DNA from: Cohaesibacter sp.
GTDB lineage: Bacteria; Pseudomonadota; Alphaproteobacteria; Rhizobiales; Cohaesibacteraceae
Length of the DNA stretch: 64,000 nt
Reading direction: 5' to 3'
Assembly (NCBI GenBank): GCA_025210795.1
Contig: JAOAQZ010000038.1
Span: forward strand, 19,861-83,860
Shown here: positions 34,792-43,379 of the stretch, one piece after another
How the letters are laid out: each line of letters opens with the position of its first letter
Position numbering within the stretch: the stretch's first letter is position 1
Program-made: the position numbers and the translations under genes
Notes under the pieces: model-generated
Database searches by the model: none
Told to the model about the DNA's origin: nothing
What the model saw: only the letters and a program-made list of their open reading frames with translations

Positions 34792-34877
34792 GCCCCCGTG
34801 GCGGAACTGGTAGACGCGGTAGATTCAAAATCTGCTGTCCATAGGGCGTGCCCGTTCGAGTCGGGCCGGGGGCACCA
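34792..34877 (+). tRNA. tRNA-Leu (anticodon CAA)
   Basis: An 86-base class II tRNA including an encoded CCA. The acceptor stem GCCCCCG pairs with CGGGGGC. The anticodon loop TTCAAAA is closed by GTAGA/TCTGC and gives CAA, reading UUG. The long variable arm and the T arm (GCCCG TTCGAGT CGGGC) are clear. A promoter precedes it. Confidence 0.96.
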
Positions 34878-35258
34878 TTTTTCTGAAAAAGACCATTTGG
34901 TCTAACCAGACGCCAATTCTCCACACATTGTCATCCAGTTTTAAGTTCACACCTAAGTTGCATCCTTATGCGGACTATCTTGGTTTGCCCATCTGATGAC
35001 GTCCATAAAAAATTACGATATTTCAGGCTGTTAGAAATATAATCTTTATCGCTCACAGGTTCAGGTACAAAAGATCTAAATTTTAGCATTGAAAATTGGA
35101 TACAATATGCAATAAAGATATAAAACCTGACTAAGTTTTTTTGCCTAACTGGAACAATTAACGCTTTGGCTCAGGCTATAAATTTTATACAATATGCAAA
35201 AATGTGACCAATTTGATCGCTCCTTGTCTGTGATCCCGGCACATTGCAAAGGAGAGAT
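34878..35258. promoter_or_regulatory. Intergenic region before the hydroxyproline-type cluster, with repeated operator-like 13-mers
   Basis: About 380 bp without a gene. ATACAATATGCAA occurs at 35100-35112 and again at 35187-35199, the same orientation 87 bp apart and close to the start at 35259. Such paired AT-rich sites near a catabolic promoter suggest binding of a GntR-type regulator, but no regulator gene is adjacent. The tRNA 3' flank occupies the left part. Confidence 0.5.
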
Positions 35259-36221
35259 ATGATGGATATGACCATCTTTACTGGTTGCATTCCTGCCTTG
35301 ATGACCCCTTGCACTAAAGATCGCCGACCCGACTTCGATGCCCTCGTCCGCAAAGGCAAGGAGCTGATTGATACAGGCATGTCCGCCGTTGTGTATTGCG
35401 GATCCATGGGCGACTGGCCTCTTCTTACCGATGCCCAGCGCATGGAAGGGGTAGAACACTTGGTCGAGGCAGGCATTCCGGTGATTGTCGGTACAGGCGC
35501 AGTTAATTCCGCCACAGCTGTCGCCCATGCCACCCACGCCCAGAAGGTCGGAGCTCATGGCCTTATGGTCATCCCGCGCGTTCTCTCTCGCGGCTCTTCC
35601 CCAATTGCTCAGAGAAACCACTTCTCCGCAATTCTAAGCGCCGCCCCTGATCTGCCAGCCGTGATTTACAACAGCCCCTATTATGGCTTTGCCACCCGCG
35701 CCGATCTCTTCTTTGATCTGCGCAAGAATCACCCAAATCTGATCGGATTTAAAGAATTTGGCGGTGCAGATGATCTGCGTTATGCGGCTGAAAATATCAC
35801 CAGCAAGGATGACAGCGTCACCCTGATGATCGGCGTTGATACCACCGTTTATCATGGTTATGTCAATTGCGGTGCAGGCGGTGCCATTACAGGCATTGGC
35901 AATGCCTTGCCCAAGGAAGTGCTGCATCTTGTCGATTTGTGCCAAAAGGCTGCTACAGGCAATGCAGCCGCGCGCGCCAAAGCCAAAGAGCTGGAAGAAG
36001 CCTTGGGCGTTCTCTCCTCCTTTGATGAAGGGGCAGATCTGGTGCTTTATTACAAGCATCTTTTAGTCATGCAGGGCGAAGAGGCTTACCGCCTTCACTT
36101 TAACGAAAGTGACGAGCTGACCGATAGCCAGCGCAATTATGTCGAGCAGCAATTCAATCTCTTCCGCACTTGGTATGAGGATTGGAGCAAGCAACCGGAT
36201 GTGAAAGCCCTATGCGCGTAA
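35259..36221 (+). CDS. DapA-family lyase, probably delta-1-pyrroline-4-hydroxy-2-carboxylate deaminase
   Basis: Class I aldolase-fold enzyme of the dihydrodipicolinate synthase family, 320 residues. ATG 35259 follows AGGAG; ATG 35262 or 35268 are also possible. The Schiff-base Lys is in IGFKEFGG, the Tyr in AVIYNSPYYG, and the substrate Thr/Ser region in VYCGSMGDWP. Clustered with a 4-hydroxyproline epimerase and a D-amino-acid dehydrogenase, the best role is the deaminase giving alpha-ketoglutarate semialdehyde in hydroxyproline breakdown (inference from neighbours). The length and the GFKE motif do not separate this from other DapA-like enzymes. It overlaps the next gene by 10 bp. Confidence 0.83.
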   Translation: MMDMTIFTGCIPALMTPCTKDRRPDFDALVRKGKELIDTGMSAVVYCGSMGDWPLLTDAQRMEGVEHLVEAGIPVIVGTGAVNSATAVAHATHAQKVGAHGLMVIPRVLSRGSSPIAQRNHFSAILSAAPDLPAVIYNSPYYGFATRADLFFDLRKNHPNLIGFKEFGGADDLRYAAENITSKDDSVTLMIGVDTTVYHGYVNCGAGGAITGIGNALPKEVLHLVDLCQKAATGNAAARAKAKELEEALGVLSSFDEGADLVLYYKHLLVMQGEEAYRLHFNESDELTDSQRNYVEQQFNLFRTWYEDWSKQPDVKALCA

Positions 36222-37165
36222 TCGATTCCCATACCGCGGGCGAGCCCACTCGCACAATCATCGAAGGCGGGCCATCTCTTCAAGATGGTCCCCGGCCTCT
36301 GTCGCTTAAAGAGCAAGCCGCCCGCCTTGAGCGAGACCATATGGACTTTTGCCAAAGTGTGTTGCTGGAGCCGCGCGGCCATGATGCCATTGTCGGGGCT
36401 TTGTTGGTGCCACCGAGCGATCCAGACTGCGTGACCGGCGTGATCTATTTCAATCCGACCGGTGCGCTGGGCATGTGTGGCCACGCCACCATCGGCCTTG
36501 CAGTAACGCTCGCCCATATGGGACGGATTGCCCCTGGAATCCACAAGTTTGAAACTCCGGTCGGGATTGTCAGTGTCAAGCTTCATTCCCCCAACAAAGC
36601 CTCTGTTGTGAATGTAGAAAGCTACCGCCATCTTAAAGATGTGACGCTGAACATTGACGGACCAGGGCCAGTCATGGGCGATGTCGCTTGGGGCGGCAAT
36701 TGGTTTTTCCTTACCAAAAATGCCCCTTCTTCGCTTGATTTTGCAAATATTGCCGACCTCACCCAAGCCGCCACCAAAATCCGCAAAGCCCTTACCGCGC
36801 AAAAAATTACGGGCAAGGACGGAGGCGAGATTGATCATATCGAATTCACGGGTCCGGCTCATGTAGACGGCAATGACGGTCGCAATTTTGTGCTTTGTCC
36901 GGGCGGCGCTTATGATCGCTCCCCTTGCGGCACCGGCACCTCAGCCAAGGTAGCCTGCCTTGCGGAAGATGGCCTGCTTGCCCCGCAAACAATCTGGCGG
37001 CAGGAAAGCATCATCGATAGCCTTTACGAGGTCAGCTACCAGCCCGGTGAGCATGGTGGCATCATTCCCACGATTACGGGCGAAGCGTATGTGACCGCAC
37101 AAACCGAGTTGTTATTTGATCCCAAAGACCCCTATGCAAAAGGAATCACAGCACAAATTCCTTAA
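36212..37165 (+). CDS. 4-hydroxyproline 2-epimerase (proline racemase family)
   Basis: Interconverts trans-4-hydroxy-L-proline and cis-4-hydroxy-D-proline. The ATG at 36212 overlaps the preceding gene and begins the conserved MRVIDSHTAGEPTR. The 317-residue protein has both catalytic cysteines, Cys89 in GMCGHATIGL and Cys239 in DRSPCGTGTSA, the pattern of epimerases/racemases rather than dehydratases. Neighbours support 4-hydroxyproline rather than proline. It is followed after about 240 bp by the FAD dehydrogenase that would oxidise its D-product. Confidence 0.92.
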   Translation: MRVIDSHTAGEPTRTIIEGGPSLQDGPRPLSLKEQAARLERDHMDFCQSVLLEPRGHDAIVGALLVPPSDPDCVTGVIYFNPTGALGMCGHATIGLAVTLAHMGRIAPGIHKFETPVGIVSVKLHSPNKASVVNVESYRHLKDVTLNIDGPGPVMGDVAWGGNWFFLTKNAPSSLDFANIADLTQAATKIRKALTAQKITGKDGGEIDHIEFTGPAHVDGNDGRNFVLCPGGAYDRSPCGTGTSAKVACLAEDGLLAPQTIWRQESIIDSLYEVSYQPGEHGGIIPTITGEAYVTAQTELLFDPKDPYAKGITAQIP

Positions 37166-37408
37166 ATAGATCTGCTTCCTTTAAGAGAACAAGGGTCCAA
37201 GCACAAACCCCGATGCTCTAAAGCATCACAAAAGCATGGTGGCAATTACGAGCGGCCTTTTAAGGCCCCAAAGGCGATAAAGGACAGTCCCCCTCCCCCG
37301 CACGCCAAATATGGCAATCCTTTATAAAAGCCTTACGTGGTTGCCGCCATGCCCCCCTTTTAACGCCGCGCCAAAAGCTGCAAGGCAATCGTGAGACAGG
37401 TAAGTGAT

Positions 37409-38668
37409 ATGTCGAAAGTGCCTTCCCCCCAAAGCTCGCGCATCTTCGTCATTGGCGCAGGCATTATTGGCGTCAGCATTGCTTTTGAGCTTCGCAGGCA
37501 AGGACTGGCTGTCACACTTTTGGATAAAAAAGGCATCGCTAAGGAAGCCTCGAAAGGCAATGCAGGGGCCTTTGCCTTTACCGATATCACGCCCCTTGCA
37601 ACACCCGGCATTATGAAAAAAGCCCCCAAATGGCTTCTGGATCCGCTGGGCCCTTTATCCATCCCCCCCTCTTACGCGCTTGAAATTGCGCCATGGATGC
37701 TGCGCTTCTGGCGCGCAAGCTGGAAAGACCGGTTCGAGGCTGCCATCACAGCGCAGGCCCAGCTAATGGAGCTTTCAAGATCTGCGTTAGAGCGTCAGGT
37801 GATCGCAGCAAAGTCTCAAAAAATGCTCCAGCGCGAAGGGCAATTGCAGCTTTACGAAGGCGAGCGAGAATTTAAGGCAAGCCTGCCAGACTGGCAAAGA
37901 CGGAAAGACCACAAGACTACCTTTAAATTGCTTGAAAGCCGGGAGGCGATTGCCGAAATCCAGCCCGGTCTTTCTCCGCGCTTCACCCATGCCGGTTTCA
38001 CGCCCGATTGGATCAATATTTGCGATCCTCAAGCTTGGTGCGAGCATCTCGCAGCCGAGTTTTGTAAAGCTGGGGGAATTATAAAGAGGGGCTCGGTTCG
38101 CACTGTACAGCAAAGCCAGGATGGCATGGAAGTCATCACCAAGGGCGAAAGCCTGATGGCAGATCAGGTCATTATAGCTTGCGGCGCATGGTCCCATCAT
38201 CTTGCTAAGCAGCTTGGCGATAATATCCCGCTTGAAACCGAGCGGGGCTATAACACCACCTTGCCAAAAGGCGCTTTTGATCTGCGCACTCACTTATCCT
38301 TCTCCAATCACGGCTTTGTGGTAAGCCGCATCAAGGAGGGCGTACGGGTTGGCGGCGCCGCCGAGCTTGGCGGGCTTGATCTTCCCCCCAATTATCGCCG
38401 CGCTCAAATCCTTTTAGAGAAAGCAAAGACGTTCTTACCTGATCTTAATACCCAAAATGGCGAGCAGTGGATGGGCTTTCGCCCCTCCTTACCAGACAGC
38501 TTGCCTGTGATTGGCCACGCTTCCCGAACTAACAAAGTCATTTATGCCTTTGGCCATGGCCATCTGGGCCTTACCCAATCAGCTGGGACGGCAGAATTGG
38601 TCGCAAGCCTTGTGAGCGGAGCGGAGCCGCCACTCTGTCTTGATGCCTATTCCCCCCAAAGATTTTAG
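37409..38668 (+). CDS. FAD-dependent D-amino-acid (D-hydroxyproline) dehydrogenase
   Basis: A DadA-like flavoenzyme, 419 residues from ATG 37409 (AGG 8 bases upstream), GTG 37391 being less likely. The N-terminal dinucleotide motif is FVIGAGIIGVSIAFELRRQG. The C-terminal FAD region holds GFRPSLPDSLPVIGHAS and FGHGHLGLTQSAGTAELVA. With the epimerase upstream it should oxidise cis-4-hydroxy-D-proline to the pyrroline for the DapA-like deaminase, passing electrons to the respiratory chain. Proline or other D-amino acids cannot be excluded from sequence. Confidence 0.9.
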   Translation: MSKVPSPQSSRIFVIGAGIIGVSIAFELRRQGLAVTLLDKKGIAKEASKGNAGAFAFTDITPLATPGIMKKAPKWLLDPLGPLSIPPSYALEIAPWMLRFWRASWKDRFEAAITAQAQLMELSRSALERQVIAAKSQKMLQREGQLQLYEGEREFKASLPDWQRRKDHKTTFKLLESREAIAEIQPGLSPRFTHAGFTPDWINICDPQAWCEHLAAEFCKAGGIIKRGSVRTVQQSQDGMEVITKGESLMADQVIIACGAWSHHLAKQLGDNIPLETERGYNTTLPKGAFDLRTHLSFSNHGFVVSRIKEGVRVGGAAELGGLDLPPNYRRAQILLEKAKTFLPDLNTQNGEQWMGFRPSLPDSLPVIGHASRTNKVIYAFGHGHLGLTQSAGTAELVASLVSGAEPPLCLDAYSPQRF

Positions 38669-38742
38669 GCCATAGTTATTTCAGGCCGCAGCCAAAGAGC
38701 AATTTCTTCACCACGCCACACGGACCGGACAAAGAGGGCACA

Positions 38743-39768
38743 ATGCGCAGCAGCAAAACACTCCATGTCATTTCCTGCCATGCAGAAGGAGAGGTCGGCG
38801 ATGTCATTGTGGGCGGCGTCACCCCACCTCCCGGTGACAGTCTGTGGGAGCAACGCAACTTCATCGCCCAAGACCAGACTTTGCGCAATTTTGTGCTCAA
38901 TGAACCAAGAGGCGGCGTCTTCCGCCATATCAATTTGCTAGTGCCGCCCAAACATCCCGATGCAGATGCCGCCTTCATTATTATGGAGCCAGAAGACACC
39001 CCCCCGATGTCTGGTTCCAATTCTATTTGTGTCTCGACCGTTCTTCTTGATGGCGGCATCATTCCCATGACGGAACCAGTCACAAAAATGACCCTTGAAG
39101 CCCCCGGCGGACTGGTTCATGTCACAGCAGACTGCAAAAATGGCAAGGCAGAACGAATCCATGTCCAGAATCTTCCCAGTTTTGCCGGGCTGATGGACGC
39201 CAAACTGGAGGTCGAGGGTCTTGGAACCCTCAGCGTTGATACCGCCTATGGTGGCGACAGTTTTGTGGTGGTGGATGCGAAGAAGCTTGGCTTTTCCATT
39301 TGTGAAGAGGAAGCAGGCGACCTTGCCCGATTGGGCGTGACAATCACCAATGCAGCAAATGAGCAATTAGGTTTCAGCCATCCAGACAATCCCGATTGGA
39401 AACATATTTCTTTTTGCCTCTTTGCAGGCCCGCTGACCCGAACAGAAAATGGCTATATCGCTCGCTCTGCAGTTGCCATTCAGCCGGGTAAAATTGATCG
39501 ATCGCCGACGGGCACCGCCGTCTCAGCACGCATGGCCCTGCTCCATGAGAAGGGAGAGATGAAGGTAGGCGAAACATTCCTTGCCACCTCCATTATCGGC
39601 TCCCAATTCGAAGGCCGCATTCTGCGCACCCATGCGCTTGGTGATCGAACCGCCATCATTCCGCAAATCTCCGGCAGAGGCTGGGTCACCGGCATTCATC
39701 AGCATATGCTGGACCCAGATGATCCATGGCCACAAGGTTACAAATTACGCGATACGTGGGGGCTATAA
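38743..39768 (+). CDS. Proline racemase-family protein with Ser/Thr at the catalytic positions
   Basis: A second member of the proline racemase family, 341 residues; GAGGG lies just before the ATG. At the positions of the two catalytic Cys the sequence has Ser90 (PPMSGSNSICV) and Thr256 (DRSPTGTAVSA), so it cannot use the usual thiol pair. Known variants include Ser/Cys epimerases of 3-hydroxyproline and Cys/Thr trans-3-hydroxyproline dehydratases; this combination is unusual to me. From context it may act on a 3- or 4-hydroxyproline isomer, possibly as a dehydratase or a diverged enzyme. It is the last gene of the cluster. Confidence 0.82.
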   Translation: MRSSKTLHVISCHAEGEVGDVIVGGVTPPPGDSLWEQRNFIAQDQTLRNFVLNEPRGGVFRHINLLVPPKHPDADAAFIIMEPEDTPPMSGSNSICVSTVLLDGGIIPMTEPVTKMTLEAPGGLVHVTADCKNGKAERIHVQNLPSFAGLMDAKLEVEGLGTLSVDTAYGGDSFVVVDAKKLGFSICEEEAGDLARLGVTITNAANEQLGFSHPDNPDWKHISFCLFAGPLTRTENGYIARSAVAIQPGKIDRSPTGTAVSARMALLHEKGEMKVGETFLATSIIGSQFEGRILRTHALGDRTAIIPQISGRGWVTGIHQHMLDPDDPWPQGYKLRDTWGL

Positions 39769-40102
39769 CCGCCTAGCCTTGGTAATAGTGAGCAGCGCCC
39801 TCCTCATTTTCAAATTTCCCGATCTAAAAGTCTTAAATTTAGGCAATCCCTTCGCCTGTCGAAGCGCAACAATATTAAGATATTGCCTAATTTTTGTGCA
39901 AACCAGCCCAAATCAAAGCCTAATTTGGTTGAGTAGGAATTTTACTAAGAAAGACAAAGCATTAGAAAATAAGTGAAAAACCGTATTTCATAATTAAGCC
40001 AAGTTATAAACAACACTTGAGTAACGGCATATTAACCCTTCTATAGCGACGATTAATAAAAGCGACAATATTTATCGCCACCGTCTCGAATGGGATAATA
40101 AA
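39769..40102. other. AT-rich gap upstream of the chemoreceptor
   Basis: About 334 bp without a recognisable gene. It must hold the promoter of the chemoreceptor at 40103. I see no clear operator or hairpin. Confidence 0.4.
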
Positions 40103-42250
40103 ATGCTGCAATTGCTGAAGAATACACGCCTCTCCGCAAAACTTCCCGTTGTTATTTCTTCGATTACGCTAACAATGGCACTCTCTCTTGGGGCTTATAA
40201 CTATATAACCACCGACAAGATGGTCTCCACTCTTACCAAAGAACGGATGCTGGGAGCAGCAACCATCCGAAGCGAAAGCATCAAGGCATATCTAACCTCA
40301 ATCGAGCAGGATCTGCAGATCACCGCAGCCAGCCCGTTCGTGCAAAATGCGGTGTCTGATTTCACCCAAAGCTGGCAAGCTCTGGGGGGTGATGCAAAAG
40401 GGGTACTGCAAAAAGCCTATATTACCGACAATCCCAACCCAACTGGCCAAAAAGATAAGCTGGTTGAGGCCGGTAACAGCGCTTATGACCAGCTCCATGG
40501 TGCCTATCACCCATGGTTCCACAAATTGCTGACGACACGCGGCTATTATGACATTTTCCTCGTCGATCAATCAGGCAACCTTGTCTATTCGGTGTATAAG
40601 GAACTGGATTACGCCACCAATCTGATAGATGGCCAGTGGCGTGATAGCGATTTGGGCAAGATCTTCCGCAAAACGCAAAATGCCAGCAAAAACCAAATCA
40701 GCTTCTTTGATTTCAAGCCCTATGCTCCAAGCAATGACGCACCAGCCAGCTTCATCGCCACCCCTATCTTTAAGGGAGACGAGAAGCTGGGTGTTCTGAT
40801 CTTTCAGATGCCAATCGATGCCATCAACCAGACAATGGCTGCCAGCGCCAAGCTTGGCGAAACCGGCGAAACCTTGCTGGTAGGCGCCGACGGCCTGATG
40901 CGCAATGATTCTCCCTTTACCAAAGACACAAATGATATTCTGAACACCAGAATTGACAGCGAAAGCCTAAAAGCAGCCCAAAAAGGGGAAAGCAGCGCCT
41001 CCCTTCTTCAAGGCTATCGCGACACCGAGTTTCTTTCTGTGGCCAAAGGCTTCACCTTTCATGATATTCCTTACAATGTTGTCGCCATCCAGGCGACCGA
41101 GGAAATCAACGCCCCTCTGGCCTCTCAGCGCAATGCAGCCGCGCTCATTACCGGGCTTATCCTGCTTGGCGCAATCGGAGCCGCGCTTCTCTTCTCGCGC
41201 TCCATTGCCGCTCCAATCGCCAAACTGGTTGAGCGCGCACGCGAGCTTGCAAGTGGCAACACCAATATCTCCTTTGACGATCTCAAGCGCGGCGATGAAA
41301 TTGGCTCCATTGCCGATGCCATCGGTGCCTTTAGAAATAATGTCGAAGAACAAAACAAAATGACGGCTGAAAATGCCAAAGCGACAGAGAAACAAATCCA
41401 GCGCCAACAGGAAATCGAGCAACTGATCGGTGCGTTTCAGGAGGAAATTTCCCACCGCCTGAGCAATCTGTCCGACAATGCCTCCTCCATGCAGGATGTT
41501 GCCCAGTCTCTCTCTGGTCAGGCACGCAATACGTCATCCCTCTCCACCAATGTGTCAGCGTCATCTGAAGAAGCCTCAACCAACGTGCAGACGGTTGCTG
41601 CCGCCGCCGAAGAGCTTTCCGCCTCCATTGAGGAAATCAGCAACCAGATTGAACAAACCAACCAGATTGTTGCAGGCGCAGCTGCCTCAACCGAGACAAC
41701 CAATGCCAAGGTGAATGAATTGTCCGAAGCATCGCAGAAAATCGGATCGGTCATTTCACTCATTCAGGATATTGCCGAGCAAACAAATCTGCTGGCCCTT
41801 AACGCCACCATTGAAGCGGCAAGAGCAGGCGAGATGGGCAAAGGCTTTGCCGTTGTCGCAGCAGAAGTCAAAGAGCTTGCCAATCAGACATCCAAGGCAA
41901 CAGAGGAGATTTCCCAGCAAATCTCCGGCATTCAGAACTCTACAACAGAAGCTGCAAACAATATTGATGGTATTGCCCAGATCATGGGCGAGGTGCAGAA
42001 CTTCACCAATGCCATTGCTGCTGCCGTCTCCCAGCAGGGGGCCGCAACGGTGGAAATCAGCCAGAACGTACAACAAGCCGCTATTGGCACTCAGACCGTG
42101 ACCGAAAATATGCAAGGCGTAAGCAATGCTGTGGTGGAAACATCCAACTCCGCAGATACCGCCCTTTCAACATCAAACAATGTAAGCGCGGAAACCAAAG
42201 AACTGCGAACATCCATCGATAGTTTCCTTGCCCGAGTGGCAGCGGCTTAA
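40103..42250 (+). CDS. Membrane methyl-accepting chemotaxis protein with Cache-type sensor
   Basis: A 715-residue transmembrane chemoreceptor. Helix one is near residues 14-34, followed by a periplasmic region of about 300 residues with a double-Cache-like pattern (TRGYYDIFLVDQSGNLVYSV, IFKGDEKLGVLIFQMPID). Helix two is near 345-365, then a HAMP domain. The signalling domain contains LIQDIAEQTNLLALNATIEA and KGFAVVAAEVKELANQTS. No che genes are adjacent. Its position after the hydroxyproline genes could mean it senses a related nutrient, but nothing in the sequence shows this. Confidence 0.92.
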   Translation: MLQLLKNTRLSAKLPVVISSITLTMALSLGAYNYITTDKMVSTLTKERMLGAATIRSESIKAYLTSIEQDLQITAASPFVQNAVSDFTQSWQALGGDAKGVLQKAYITDNPNPTGQKDKLVEAGNSAYDQLHGAYHPWFHKLLTTRGYYDIFLVDQSGNLVYSVYKELDYATNLIDGQWRDSDLGKIFRKTQNASKNQISFFDFKPYAPSNDAPASFIATPIFKGDEKLGVLIFQMPIDAINQTMAASAKLGETGETLLVGADGLMRNDSPFTKDTNDILNTRIDSESLKAAQKGESSASLLQGYRDTEFLSVAKGFTFHDIPYNVVAIQATEEINAPLASQRNAAALITGLILLGAIGAALLFSRSIAAPIAKLVERARELASGNTNISFDDLKRGDEIGSIADAIGAFRNNVEEQNKMTAENAKATEKQIQRQQEIEQLIGAFQEEISHRLSNLSDNASSMQDVAQSLSGQARNTSSLSTNVSASSEEASTNVQTVAAAAEELSASIEEISNQIEQTNQIVAGAAASTETTNAKVNELSEASQKIGSVISLIQDIAEQTNLLALNATIEAARAGEMGKGFAVVAAEVKELANQTSKATEEISQQISGIQNSTTEAANNIDGIAQIMGEVQNFTNAIAAAVSQQGAATVEISQNVQQAAIGTQTVTENMQGVSNAVVETSNSADTALSTSNNVSAETKELRTSIDSFLARVAAA

Positions 42251-42300
42251 AACGCATAAGTAAAGCTCCCCCACCCGCCTTTGCGGGATATGACAAGCCA

Positions 42301-42335
42301 AAGCCCCCGATCCATAAGTCGGGGGCTTTTCTTTT
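42301..42335 (+). terminator. Intrinsic terminator after the chemoreceptor
   Basis: AAGCCCCCGA and TCGGGGGCTT form a perfect 10-bp stem and are followed by a T-rich tail. Confidence 0.9.
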
Positions 42336-42361
42336 TCTCGCAACTGGCAAAGCAAATTTGG

Positions 42362-42898
42362 CTAGCCGGAAAAGCCGCCTTCATCAAGAAAGGCCTGCTC
42401 GTCTGGGCTTGTCGCGCGCCCCAAAACCCCGTTGCGATGAGGAAAACGGCCAAAGCGCTCAATGATCTCCAAATGGGTTTTGGCTGCCGAAATGGATCCC
42501 TCAACCCCGATAAGCTCCATTTGAGCGAGGCAATCTTTTTGGTCTTGCAAATCTTCCGAATGCATCAAGGGCATAATTCCAAACATTTTTTCAGTCTTGG
42601 AGAGATTTTGCCAATCCTCATGGGCCAGAAGATTCCGCGCAAGACGTAAGGCATAAGCATCCTCGGCAAATGCCTCCCCTGAGCCGCGGTAAAGATTACG
42701 GGAGAATTGATCAAGCAAAATGATTAGGGCCTGCAGGCCTTTAAGATCCTGCTCCCAATCGCTTAACTGCCCCGCGCGCGCCTTTTCAAGAAGTGAGCCA
42801 AATCTGCTGCGGATCTCTTCATCAAAACCATCATCTTTGGAGAACCAGAGCCGCGGCTCGGCACCAAACCAGAAATCAAGAACATCCTGCGCTGTCAT
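42362..42898 (-). CDS. DUF924-family protein
   Basis: A 178-residue cytosolic all-helical protein of the DUF924 family. Landmarks are DVLDFWFG at the start, LWFSKDDGFDEEIRSRF, QALIILLDQFSRNLYRGS, MFGIMPLMHSEDLQDQ and ERFGRFPHRNGVLGR. The fold resembles TPR-like repeats, but no activity is assigned to the family. It is a single gene, convergent with the chemoreceptor. Function unknown. Confidence 0.9.
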   Translation of the reverse strand: MTAQDVLDFWFGAEPRLWFSKDDGFDEEIRSRFGSLLEKARAGQLSDWEQDLKGLQALIILLDQFSRNLYRGSGEAFAEDAYALRLARNLLAHEDWQNLSKTEKMFGIMPLMHSEDLQDQKDCLAQMELIGVEGSISAAKTHLEIIERFGRFPHRNGVLGRATSPDEQAFLDEGGFSG

Positions 42899-43116
42899 AA
42901 TTGTCTCTCTCCTGTGGGCTGGGTTTAAGCCATCAGCTTAAAGCGTTTTGCATAGATGGAAAAGCACCTCACAAAGGACCGGCTAAAGCAAAATACAGTC
43001 TTTGCTTGGAACAAGAAGAAAATTTGGCTATCAAACAAAGACCGCACAAAGCCCGCCGTCAGGCAGCTTTTGGGGACATCTATTTAACCTAGGTTCCAGA
43101 TGAGAGAGATCAAGCT

Positions 43117-43347
43117 GTGAGCGTTCAAAAACATCTCGATCTAACCGGGCTCAAATGCCCTCTCCCCGTTCTTAAAACCCGCAAATGCTTAAGCGAACTG
43201 GAAACGGGAGATGTGATCGAAGTGATCAGCACCGACCCGATGGCAAGCCTTGATATCCCCCATTTCTGTAACGAGCAGTCGCATATCTTGCTTGAAATGG
43301 ACAAGCGAGAGGATGAAAGCTACCGCTTTGTCATCAAAAAAGGTTAG
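43117..43347 (+). CDS. TusA-family sulfur carrier-like protein
   Basis: A 76-residue protein with the TusA/SirA fold. The GTG start at 43117 is followed by LDLTGLKCPLPVLKTRK, where the conserved Cys of the CPxPVLK motif lies at about residue 14. TusA passes sulfur to tRNA thiouridine and other acceptors, and many small paralogues have other uses. No tus or mnm genes are near, so the role is uncertain. It ends 33 bp from the convergent D,D-carboxypeptidase. Confidence 0.85.
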   Translation: MSVQKHLDLTGLKCPLPVLKTRKCLSELETGDVIEVISTDPMASLDIPHFCNEQSHILLEMDKREDESYRFVIKKG

Positions 43348-43379
43348 CTGGACTCAATATCTGCAAGGATCAGGCGCCC

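Noticed and set aside
35145..35621. Minus-strand frame over the start of the DapA-like gene
   Set aside because: Antisense to a gene with AGGAG and full aldolase motifs; no independent support.
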